From: an uncultured delta proteobacterium
Lineage (GTDB): Bacteria > Myxococcota > Myxococcia > Myxococcales > 40CM-4-68-19
Length of the DNA: 64,000 bases
Assembly: GCA_903911145.1 (NCBI GenBank)
Contig: CAIWCD010000028.1
Location: 1-64,000 of the forward strand
Reading direction: 5' to 3'
Shown piece by piece: positions 49,049 to 56,752 of this stretch. The notes beneath the pieces are model-generated. The model searched no databases. It saw only the letters and a list, made by a program, of their open reading frames with translations, and had not been told where the DNA came from. Each line of letters begins with the position of its first letter. The stretch's first letter is position 1. A program made the position numbers and the translations under genes.

Positions 49049-49420
49049 ATGAACTACGCGCTGTGGGGACTGCAGGGGCTGCTTGCGTTGGCGATGGTCG
49101 GCGCAGGCGCGATGAAGGCGTTCACGCCGCGGCAGAAGCTGGCCGAAAAGATGAAGTGGGTGGCGAGCTGGACCGACCTGAATGTCAAACTGCTCGGCCT
49201 CGCCGAGCTGCTCGGCGCCATCGGGTTGATTGCTCCGGGCGCGCTGGGATTCGCGCCGTTTCTGACGCCGCTCGCGGCGACCTGCCTCGCGGTGCTGATG
49301 GTCGGCGCCATCAAGACGCATCTCGACCTCAAGGAGCCGATCGTGGCGCCTGCCGTGCTCACGGTGATCGCGATTGCGATCGTGGTCGGGCGCGTTCTCT
49401 TCGTCCCGCTCGGACAGTAG
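49049..49420 (+). CDS. DoxX-family membrane protein
   Basis: A 123-residue protein with four hydrophobic segments. 'GLLALAMVGAGAMKAF' forms the first, and 'LLGLAELLGAIGLIAPG' is the conserved DoxX second-helix motif. The ATG at 49049 has CCGGAG about 10 bases upstream; a TTG at 49040 is too close to that site. DoxX-like proteins are linked to thiosulfate/quinone or redox maintenance in a few bacteria, but most are uncharacterised. Confidence 0.8.
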   Translation: MNYALWGLQGLLALAMVGAGAMKAFTPRQKLAEKMKWVASWTDLNVKLLGLAELLGAIGLIAPGALGFAPFLTPLAATCLAVLMVGAIKTHLDLKEPIVAPAVLTVIAIAIVVGRVLFVPLGQ

Positions 49421-49531
49421 AGAAAGCACCGCTCTTCCCTTCGCCGCGCCGAGCGGCCGATCTGCCCCACTCTTGCTCGAAGGCCCGCCGGCTGGTAATC
49501 GCGCGGGATGCAAATTCCGGGGAGGTCGTCG

Positions 49532-50431
49532 ATGAAGTTCGCACTGGCCGTGTGCGTGGCGCTGTTGTCGACAGCTTGCGTGACGGGTGGGCCGCAGAAG
49601 TGCGCCTGCCGTGTCATGGGCGCGGGGATGTCGCTCGAAGAGGCGCAGGGGATCGTCGATGAGTTCGAGTCGAAGCATCTGCAGCTCGACCCGACCAATC
49701 CGCTGCGCGATCCGAAGTCGCTCGAGGATGTGCTCGAGATCCTCCGCAGCGACGAGCTCGATCTCTTTCCCGCGGGCGTCGCGTTCGCGTCGAAGCAGGA
49801 CAGCACCGAGGCGAAGGCGCTCGCCGCGCAGACCGAGCTGGCCTGGGGCGAGGCGGAGCTGATGCTTTCGGACCTCTTCGCGCAGGTCGCGGCGTCGCTC
49901 GAGGAGGAGATTCGCTCCTATGAGCTGGCGGGATTCAAGGCCGATGAATTGCGCGACCGCCTCGATACCAACGGCGACGTCGCGGAGGCGCTCGCGCTGC
50001 TTGCTGCAGAGCATTCCGCCTCGGGTGCACGCCACGCCCGCGAGATCATCGCCGCCGCGCCGACGAACTACCAGGGATATCGCGTTGCCGCCGATTACTA
50101 TCGGCTCCGCGAGCGTTGGGAGGAGTTTGACACCACGATCGCGAAGATTGAGCTCCTCAAGCCCGACTCGAATGGCCTGCTCTTTCTGCGCGGTGTCGCG
50201 GCGCTCTATCGCGAGGGAGATGGTCCGAAGGCTGATCGTTTCCTGCGCGCCGCGCTGGCCCGCGATCCGAAGTTCGTTCGCGCGCAGGCGCAGCTCGTCC
50301 GCTCCCAGCGCGGGATTTCGGCGAAGCGGACCGAGTATCTCAAGCTCAAGGCGCTCAACCCGCACCACCAGATCGTCGTCTGGGCGGGCCCGGCTCTCGA
50401 GCGCGCATACGCCGCGCGCCAGGCGCAATAG
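49532..50431 (+). CDS. TPR-like lipoprotein of unknown function
   Basis: A 299-residue lipoprotein (LLSTAC, lipid Cys16), almost all helical. 'MSLEEAQGIVDEFESKHLQ' opens the mature part, and residues about 125-280 look like four to five degenerate TPR hairpins ('AREIIAAAPTNYQGYRVAADYYRLRERWEEFD', 'GLLFLRGVAALYREGDGPKADRFLRAALARDP'). ATG 49532 has GGGGAGG 6-8 bases upstream. Convergent with the metallophosphoesterase gene (21-base gap). Confidence 0.72.
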   Translation: MKFALAVCVALLSTACVTGGPQKCACRVMGAGMSLEEAQGIVDEFESKHLQLDPTNPLRDPKSLEDVLEILRSDELDLFPAGVAFASKQDSTEAKALAAQTELAWGEAELMLSDLFAQVAASLEEEIRSYELAGFKADELRDRLDTNGDVAEALALLAAEHSASGARHAREIIAAAPTNYQGYRVAADYYRLRERWEEFDTTIAKIELLKPDSNGLLFLRGVAALYREGDGPKADRFLRAALARDPKFVRAQAQLVRSQRGISAKRTEYLKLKALNPHHQIVVWAGPALERAYAARQAQ

Positions 50432-50452
50432 CCAGCGGCCAAAGCGACCGCG

Positions 50453-51442
50453 CTACGGAATGCGATAGCTCTGCACCGGCAGCGCGGTTGAGTAATCGAT
50501 GTTGTTGATCAGCCAGCCCGTCGGCACGCGTTCGACCGTGGTGTATCCGAACGTGCCGCCCGAGAGCGGCGCGCCTCCGTTGCCGATGACAATCTCTTTC
50601 GAGCTCGCCGACCCCTTGAACGTATGGGTATGGCCGACCAGAGAGAGATCGTAGCTGGTCCCCTTCATGATGTTCTCGACGGCCGTCACGCACGGCCCGG
50701 TATTCGCCTCGGCCGGTTCATGCCGCACCAGAATCGTATAGGTCGTGTGCTGCGCGAGCGTGCTCATCAGCCACGACTGCTGCGTCGTATCCCAGGCATT
50801 GCACGCGACCACCACGAGCTTTGCGGTCCAGCTCCCGTTGTTGGCGTGGATCGGAATCGAATACCAGGGGGCGGCCTGGCCGCTCGGACCGAGAATCGTA
50901 TTCATGAACGCGTCGATATTCTGCGTCTGGCCCAGCACGCAGTTGTCCGCCGTATATCCATTGCACTCATGATTTCCCATCGAGGGGAAGAACGAGCCCG
51001 TATATGCCGCGCGGGCCTGCATATAGAGCGCGGCCTGCGGCTGGGCCGTATTGGTCGTGGTATTGGCGTACATATAGTCACCGGTTCCGACGACGAACTG
51101 CGGACGCGGGCTCATCGCCTCGATGTGCTGATAGATCCTGGTAATCACCGGGGTCGGATATTCCGAGACCACGTCGATGTCGGTGGGGCGCGAATCGCCG
51201 ACAACCGCGAAGAAGAGATGATCGACTGCGCCCCCATCGAGCCCGACGCTCCCCGCATCGGCACCGGGCGCAAACCCGCCACCAGAGCCGCCCGCAGCTC
51301 CATTGCCTCCTCCGCTACCGCCGCCGCCGCCGGTATCCGGCGTGGTGTTTCCGCAGGCCGTGAACGCACAGAGCGTGAGCGCAGCCGCGGCGAAGAGGAC
51401 AGGCAGGCGGACGCAGCGCGGAATCGCAGAGAGATGATTCAT
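50453..51442 (-). CDS. calcineurin-like metallophosphoesterase lipoprotein
   Basis: A 329-residue lipoprotein (FTAC, lipid Cys30) with a Gly/Ser/Asn spacer (35-60). The metallophosphoesterase domain has GDSR at 82-85, GTGDYMY near 119-125, GNHE at 156-159, a His in VRHEP, and GHTHTF near the C-terminus. All are metal-ligand motifs of the superfamily, related to purple-acid-type surface phosphatases. The substrate is unknown. It lies 17 bases after the FN3 lipoprotein gene and may be co-transcribed. Confidence 0.88.
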   Translation of the reverse strand: MNHLSAIPRCVRLPVLFAAAALTLCAFTACGNTTPDTGGGGGSGGGNGAAGGSGGGFAPGADAGSVGLDGGAVDHLFFAVVGDSRPTDIDVVSEYPTPVITRIYQHIEAMSPRPQFVVGTGDYMYANTTTNTAQPQAALYMQARAAYTGSFFPSMGNHECNGYTADNCVLGQTQNIDAFMNTILGPSGQAAPWYSIPIHANNGSWTAKLVVVACNAWDTTQQSWLMSTLAQHTTYTILVRHEPAEANTGPCVTAVENIMKGTSYDLSLVGHTHTFKGSASSKEIVIGNGGAPLSGGTFGYTTVERVPTGWLINNIDYSTALPVQSYRIP

Positions 51443-51459
51443 CGGGGTATCCTTCGATG

Positions 51460-53844
51460 CTATCGCGTGCGGTGCGCCGAGGCGTGAAGCTGGCGATACC
51501 GATGGCCGCCGAGTTGACGCAACGCCGGCGTAAGATTCTTGCGCGGCGATCGGGCGGGGGGCGCGACCGGAGCGCCGGCGTGGGCGAACTTGTTCGTCGC
51601 CAGCTCTGCATTCTCAAGACTGCTCGGCGCATCGAATGGACGCAAGGTCGGATCGATCGCAGATCCGCCCCGGCCCTGCTTCACCGCATCGATGGTGGCG
51701 AAGTACCAGCCATCGGCGCTGAAGAGATCGGGCGTGAGCCTGACGCTCAACGCCTTGGTGGCAAAGCTCGCCAGAACCGAGGAGGTCGCGCTCTCGTCGA
51801 GCGAATAGAGCGCCACCCAATAGAAGTCGGGCGTTCCCTGCGCGGGTGCGCTCCAGCTCAAGGTGACGGTCGCATCGTCGAGCACGCCGGCGTCGCCGAG
51901 ATAGGTCTGGTCGGAGAATGCATCAAGCCCGTTGATTCGCGGCGCGGTCGGCGGCGAGAGCGTCGGGGCAAGGCCCGTCGTCCAGTCGAACGAGTTGGTG
52001 AGCGGCGCCGAGAGCGAGCTGGTGGTGAAGAAGGGCTGGGAGGCGCCGCCGTCGACGACATAGGAGACTGACGGAACGGTGCTGACGAGCACGAGCTTGT
52101 CCCAGCCTGCCGCGCTCGGGATCGGATTCTGCCAGGTGACTCCGCCGAGATCGATGTCGGTTGTCCCGGCCGGCGCGTCATAGATCAGCGCATCACCGGC
52201 GAATCCATAACTCCCGTAGGCGATATATCCCTTCTCGACTTGAATCTGCACCGTCTGGCCCTCATCGACCACGTTTGGATTCACCGCGGAGAGATGCGAG
52301 GTCCATTGCGACCTCAATACCTTGATATCCGCGATCTGGTTGATGCCCGGCATTCCCATTCCGCCGTCGACCGCGTTGTCGCTCTGGTCCTGCATCGTCA
52401 GGGTCGTATCGGCAAATGCGCGCGCGGCCGTCTGATACGGCACGCCGGCGTCCGATGTGGCGACATGCATCTGCCAGATATAGAGCACGTCGCCCGACGT
52501 GGAATCGACGAGGTTGGGGTCGCCATCGAACGCGCTCGCCTGCACGTCGCCTGTGAACTCGGTATCTCCAGCGCTGAGCGGATTGCCGAGCGACTGGAGC
52601 CAGACCACGAAATTATTCGCACCCTGGCTGATTGCCTCAAGACGATCGGCCGGCCCGGCATCGGGCAGCGCGTTGGTCTCACCAATTCCCCACGACCAGG
52701 GGGCCAATCCAGTGATGTCGTAATTGTAGGTTGTGCCGTCGTCCTGCGTATTCACCACGTCGCTGCGCCCCATCTGGCCGGCGCTGTAATCGAGAGCGCG
52801 TGCGGCGGTGATCGTGAAGGTATTCGCCGCGTGGGCGGTGACCGCGTAGGTTCCTCTCGGAACGCCGGGGATCACGCAATCGGTCGTGGTGCTCACCGAC
52901 TGGTAGACAACCACCGTGCCGGCGTCGGTGATCACATGTGCTTCAAGTCCGCCGAGCTCTCCGAGCAGCGGCGCGGCGGCGATCGCCTCGGTGCCGGTAT
53001 CGCTGATAAACGTGACCGTACCGGAGATATCGATTCCCAACGCCGGAGCGTTCGCCTGGTTCGAGCCGATGCTCGAGGGAAGCGTCGCGGACTTCGAGAC
53101 CACTTGATAGGTATAGGTCGTGCCGACGACCAGCGAGTTGCTATCGATATATCCGTTGTTCATCACGTTGCCGAGCAGCGTGGGCGCGCCCGTGGCCGGC
53201 AGGCGATAGACGTCATAGGAATCGGCGCCATTGATTGGACTCCACGTCAGCAGCTCGCGCGTATCCGAGCCGGCCGCGCCGAGATCGGCTGGCGCGGCGA
53301 GGATGATGACGATGTTCGAGGCCGGCCCCTCGCCCGCAGAATTGGTTGCGACGACCTCATATTGATATGCGGTGCCCGGCTGCGCGCTCGGATCGACGGC
53401 AGTGAGGCCGCTGACCGCCGTCGCGCTGGTGAGCGGATTGAAGGTCGAGCCGTCGTCGTCGGAGCGCAGCACGGTGAAGGTCTCGCTGTTCGCGTTGTCG
53501 GTCGTCGTCCAGGAGAGATCGACTTCGGACTGCCTGGGGTTGACCGTGAGCACGGGAGCTGCCGGTCGTCCGGCATCGCTCGGCCCAGCATCGTTGCCCG
53601 GTCCTGCATCGTTGCCCGGTCCCGCATCGTTGCCCGGTCCCGCATCGTTGCCCGGTCCCGCATCGTTGCCCGGTCCCGCATCGCTGCCCGGTCCCGCATC
53701 GCTGCCCGGTCCCGCATCGCTGCCCGGTCCCGCATCGCTGCCCGGTCCCGCATCTGAGCCGGGCCCTGCGATGCGGCCAGAGCTGCAGCCGGCCGCAAAG
53801 AGAGAGCAGAGCGTGATGACGAGTGCAGCGCGAGCAAGTCTCAT
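51460..53844 (-). CDS. large FN3-containing lipoprotein with GPGSDA/GPGNDA spacer
   Basis: A 794-residue lipoprotein (FAAGC, lipid Cys20). A spacer of ten six-residue units follows: five GPGSDA then five GPGNDA. At least two fibronectin type III domains come next (about 95-180 'APVLTVNPRQSEVDLSWTTTD', and 185-260), then a carboxypeptidase-regulatory-like domain (about 270-350, 'GVPRGTYAVTAHA'). A long beta-rich C-terminal region ends in a basic tail. ATG 53844 has CGAGG about 8 bases upstream and starts the signal peptide; the longer frame upstream has no coding character. Probably a surface adhesin-like protein. Confidence 0.8.
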   Translation of the reverse strand: MRLARAALVITLCSLFAAGCSSGRIAGPGSDAGPGSDAGPGSDAGPGSDAGPGSDAGPGNDAGPGNDAGPGNDAGPGNDAGPGNDAGPSDAGRPAAPVLTVNPRQSEVDLSWTTTDNANSETFTVLRSDDDGSTFNPLTSATAVSGLTAVDPSAQPGTAYQYEVVATNSAGEGPASNIVIILAAPADLGAAGSDTRELLTWSPINGADSYDVYRLPATGAPTLLGNVMNNGYIDSNSLVVGTTYTYQVVSKSATLPSSIGSNQANAPALGIDISGTVTFISDTGTEAIAAAPLLGELGGLEAHVITDAGTVVVYQSVSTTTDCVIPGVPRGTYAVTAHAANTFTITAARALDYSAGQMGRSDVVNTQDDGTTYNYDITGLAPWSWGIGETNALPDAGPADRLEAISQGANNFVVWLQSLGNPLSAGDTEFTGDVQASAFDGDPNLVDSTSGDVLYIWQMHVATSDAGVPYQTAARAFADTTLTMQDQSDNAVDGGMGMPGINQIADIKVLRSQWTSHLSAVNPNVVDEGQTVQIQVEKGYIAYGSYGFAGDALIYDAPAGTTDIDLGGVTWQNPIPSAAGWDKLVLVSTVPSVSYVVDGGASQPFFTTSSLSAPLTNSFDWTTGLAPTLSPPTAPRINGLDAFSDQTYLGDAGVLDDATVTLSWSAPAQGTPDFYWVALYSLDESATSSVLASFATKALSVRLTPDLFSADGWYFATIDAVKQGRGGSAIDPTLRPFDAPSSLENAELATNKFAHAGAPVAPPARSPRKNLTPALRQLGGHRYRQLHASAHRTR
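53585..53766 (-). repeat. 18-bp tandem array, about ten units
   Basis: Units of GGTCCCGCATCGNTGCCC (minus strand GPG-S/N-DA) repeat about ten times. The inner units are identical at base level within each half; the two halves differ by one base (C or T) that switches Ser to Asn. This is a clean candidate for length variation by slippage. Confidence 0.92.
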
Positions 53845-54009
53845 GGAGAGGCCTCGGAAGAAACCGGCGGTGACGACGGCTGGCAGGATGGCCGAGCAGA
53901 GTAGTCGAGAGCCGATCGGTTGTGCGTCGATTCCATCGTTGCGTTCGTGACGGTGCCCATGGCCGCCGCTGTTCGCGCGCGTAGCGAGGAACGCGGTTAG
54001 ATTCAAGGC

Positions 54010-54525
54010 ATGCTCTCCCGGCTCCGCAGCGGTGCACTTCTCGTCGCGGCGCTCTGCTCGCTCTCCGCCGGCGCGCAGCCGCGCAGCCCCGACGCCCGGC
54101 GTCTCTTCTCGGTTCGCTCGAACTACAACCGCAACGAAGTCGTCTTCGAGGCCGTCCTCGATGGCGATGGATTCGATCTCGCGAAGCCGATTCGCAACTA
54201 TTGGATCCTTCATATGCACAACGATCGGATCGAGAATCTCTCCTCGATGGAGGAGAGGCTCGCGTTCGGCGTTGTGCTCGATCACGTCGCGCGCGATCGG
54301 ATCGTCTTCCATGTGCGCGCGTCGTCAACCCGGTACGTAACCGTGCGGCTCGAGGGCCAGCGAGCGTTCGCGACGACGAAGATCAGCGGCGAGGAGAGCG
54401 AGCTCATCGCCCTCTTTGCGACGGTCGATTCGCGCGGCGTGATCCCCAGCGTCAACTCTGTCGAGCTGCTCGGCCACTCGCTCGCGAACGACACCCTCAC
54501 GCGCGAGCTGATCAAGGTGCATTGA
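54010..54525 (+). CDS. DUF4833-like exported protein
   Basis: A 171-residue protein with a signal peptide (ALLVAALCSLSAGAQ). The mature part matches the DUF4833 layout: 'LFSVRSNYNRNEVVFEAVLDGDGF', 'PIRNYWILHMHNDRIENLSSMEERLAFG' and 'IVFHVRASSTRYVTVRLE'. Function unknown, probably periplasmic. Divergent from the FN3 lipoprotein gene by 165 bases; convergent with the PilZ gene (30-base gap). Confidence 0.72.
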   Translation: MLSRLRSGALLVAALCSLSAGAQPRSPDARRLFSVRSNYNRNEVVFEAVLDGDGFDLAKPIRNYWILHMHNDRIENLSSMEERLAFGVVLDHVARDRIVFHVRASSTRYVTVRLEGQRAFATTKISGEESELIALFATVDSRGVIPSVNSVELLGHSLANDTLTRELIKVH

Positions 54526-54555
54526 ACGCGCGCCCACTCTGCGCGCGCGTTGCGA

Positions 54556-55344
54556 TCACGGCGTCGCGCGCCTCTCTGGCAGCTCGAGTTCGAGCGCGAT
54601 CTGCTCGCTGGGCACGAACAGCTTGAGCAGGTCAGGCAGCTTCTCCGGCATCCAGGTCCGCGGCAGGATCACCAGCGGGAAACCCAGGCCCAGCGCGAGT
54701 TCGCGCGGGGGCACGCCGAGGACGATCGCGACCTCGGGTGGAGCGGTGAGCGAGAGGTGATCCTTGATCGCCGGGATGATCTCGCCTGTGTCCTCGAGGA
54801 CGACGAGCGCTCTCGGGAGCGCGCCCTGATCGAGGGCCACCGCAGCCGTGACGCTGTTCTCCGCGACCATCACGTCGTAGCCGTCAAGCGTGAGCACGCG
54901 GGAGATCGCGGAGCGCTGCGGGTGGTCCGCAGCGATGACGAGCAGCGATGGAACCAGCGTTGCTGGCGCCGTGACCGTGACCGGGACCGGGACCTTCTCG
55001 AGATAGGGCCGCCGCGCAGTTTCTTCGAGGAAGCTGCGCAATTTTTTCGGGAGGTCGTCGAGCTGGATCGCCATTCCGTGCGGCGTGCGCGCCTTCGGGT
55101 CTGGCTCGACGGTGACGCGGACGACGACGCCCTTCATCGTCACGCGCTCGGCAGGACGGCCGACCAGCGCGGAGAGCGACACCTGCGTCGCCAGCGGCAG
55201 CGGCGTGAGAGTGCGAAGGAATACGCCGTGGTTCGACCAGTCGTGCGACATGAGGATCGTCTCGGTCCCATCGGCGCGGTGGACGTGCACGCGCAGATCA
55301 ACCGGGAGCCGACCGACCATTCTTCGCTCGTAGCGCGGCTCCAT
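54556..55344 (-). CDS. PilZ domain fused to a degenerate receiver
   Basis: A 262-residue cytoplasmic protein. The PilZ domain covers about 1-115, with the c-di-GMP motifs RMVGR (8-12, RxxxR) and DWSNHG (about 35-40, DxSxxG). A receiver-like domain follows (about 130-250, 'SLLVIAADHPQRSAISRVLTLDGYDVMVAENS'). The phospho-acceptor strand reads 'ALVVLEDTGE', with Glu where Asp is expected, and the conserved Lys is replaced (VILPRTW). So it probably binds c-di-GMP but cannot be phosphorylated in the usual way. No kinase gene lies beside it. Confidence 0.82.
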   Translation of the reverse strand: MEPRYERRMVGRLPVDLRVHVHRADGTETILMSHDWSNHGVFLRTLTPLPLATQVSLSALVGRPAERVTMKGVVVRVTVEPDPKARTPHGMAIQLDDLPKKLRSFLEETARRPYLEKVPVPVTVTAPATLVPSLLVIAADHPQRSAISRVLTLDGYDVMVAENSVTAAVALDQGALPRALVVLEDTGEIIPAIKDHLSLTAPPEVAIVLGVPPRELALGLGFPLVILPRTWMPEKLPDLLKLFVPSEQIALELELPERRATP

Positions 55345-55416
55345 GCGGACCTCCGATGAAAGGCTCAGCTACAGCATTCGACGTGCCACGGGCGCATCAA
55401 TCGCCATTCGCTCGAT

Positions 55417-55968
55417 TCAGCGCGGCGGTGCAACGAACTTCTCGAGCCGCCCTTCGCGCTCGAGCGTAAAGAAGCTTGGCGTGTCCACCAGCATTCCCAG
55501 ATCCAGATAGGTGTAGCCGAGGAGAAGTTCGACCGAGCCTGCGTTGATCGCCACCAGGGGATCGCGGACACGTGAAATTGGATCGAGGCGTGCGTTGCGG
55601 CCGGCGCCGTAGTCGAGCAGCAGCGCGTGCGCAACTCCTTGCGGGGCGCGGTCCGGAAGAGGATTGCACACGACGTAGTGACCGAACGTCCACTCCTCCC
55701 CGCGCCGCATGCGGGCGCGGGAGGGCGCGTCGACGCCGCGCTGTTCGACGCGAACATTCCAGCCGCGCAAGGTCCCGCGAGCCGGGTCGCGATGGAACAC
55801 CTTGCGAAACGTCTTCCAGCTCAGTCTCTCGAGGAGGCGAGGCAGACCGAGACTCACGCCTCTGTATGCGCTGTCGTCGAGCGCCGCGGGATCGATCGGG
55901 TGGCCTTCGCGCAAGAGCGCGCGCAGTTCACGATTCGTCAGTCGAGCAATGTCGTGTGCGGTCGTCAT
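55417..55968 (-). CDS. conserved-looking protein of unknown function
   Basis: A 183-residue soluble protein. 'AYRGVSLGLPRLLERLSWKTFRKVFHRDP' and 'LRGWNVRVEQRGVDAPSR' suggest a defined alpha/beta domain. The second half ('ALLLDYGAGRNARLDPISRVRDPLVAINAGSVELLLGYTYLDLG') reads like a barrel. ATG 55968 overlaps the upstream stop (ATGA), so it is translated with its neighbour. No signal peptide or membrane segment. I do not recognise the family. Confidence 0.65.
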   Translation of the reverse strand: MTTAHDIARLTNRELRALLREGHPIDPAALDDSAYRGVSLGLPRLLERLSWKTFRKVFHRDPARGTLRGWNVRVEQRGVDAPSRARMRRGEEWTFGHYVVCNPLPDRAPQGVAHALLLDYGAGRNARLDPISRVRDPLVAINAGSVELLLGYTYLDLGMLVDTPSFFTLEREGRLEKFVAPPR

Positions 55969-56693
55969 CGAGACTCTCGTTCGCGAACTCCGTCGCGCAC
56001 AGTCCATCGTCCTTTGGCGCGAGCCGCCTTGAGTTCGGCGAGATCGCGTGGCTGCTTCGCGCACCAGCGCATCGAGGCGAAAAAGGTGATGTCGGGATCG
56101 CCATCTTCGGGTCCGCTTGCGGCGAGATCTCCGCTGAGCGCGCGCTCAACGGCTGCCAGCAACGCCTCGTGATAGCCCTCGAAGACGACGAGATCGCGCA
56201 GCCAACGTGTGCGGGGCGTGTCGTGCGTGAGCTGTTCCACGACGCGCGCGCGCAAGCGCAAGAGCGCGCCAGGCGTGGCCGCGAGCATCTGCAGATCGAA
56301 GACGAACTGATCGCCGTCGTGGTGCGCGCCGAGCAGATGGCGGAAGATCCGCTCCTCATCGCTGCGCAGGCCGGTCAGATCGAACGGCGCGATCGCGCGC
56401 TCGGCGACGAGGAAGGGAAAGCGTGCGGGACGCCAATGAAGGATGCGCGCCCGCCACGTCGCGCGCACCGGATGCGTCGTGCAGGTGCCCACCGTCTCGC
56501 TGCGAAAGAGGATCCGGTGCGCCATCCGCAGCGCGCCGAGCGAGAGCTGGAATTCGTTGGGCACCGTCTCGAGAAGTCCCGACGCGGCGAGCTCCTCGAG
56601 CCGCGTCCGCACACGCGGCCGATCGCCGAGCAGGAGGCGCGAGAAGAGCGGGAGCGATTCCGAGCGCGCTGCTGTCTCGCTGCCTGTCGCCAT
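55965..56693 (-). CDS. protein of unknown function
   Basis: A 242-residue soluble protein rich in Arg and Leu. Two regions stand out: 'LFSRLLLGDRPRVRTRLEELAASGLLETVPNEFQLSLGALRMAHRILFR', possibly a winged-helix-like start, and a helical C-terminal half with 'LRARVVEQLTHDTPRTRWLRDLVVFEGYHEALLAAVERALSGD'. GAAGG lies 8-9 bases before ATG 56693. It is the first gene of a two-gene unit with the 183-residue protein. Not recognised. Confidence 0.62.
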   Translation of the reverse strand: MATGSETAARSESLPLFSRLLLGDRPRVRTRLEELAASGLLETVPNEFQLSLGALRMAHRILFRSETVGTCTTHPVRATWRARILHWRPARFPFLVAERAIAPFDLTGLRSDEERIFRHLLGAHHDGDQFVFDLQMLAATPGALLRLRARVVEQLTHDTPRTRWLRDLVVFEGYHEALLAAVERALSGDLAASGPEDGDPDITFFASMRWCAKQPRDLAELKAARAKGRWTVRDGVRERESR

Positions 56694-56752
56694 GGATATT
56701 CGCCTTCACGTATATGCTGCAACTCCGCGCCCAGAGCCGACGCGCGCGCGGA

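Noticed and set aside
53585-53766. CRISPR-like array
   Set aside because: Repeats are 18 bases with no spacers and stay in frame as GPGSDA/GPGNDA.
51460-54312. 950-codon version of the FN3 protein
   Set aside because: The first 156 codons lack a signal and are antisense to the DUF4833 gene; ATG 53844 begins a clean lipoprotein signal with a ribosome site.
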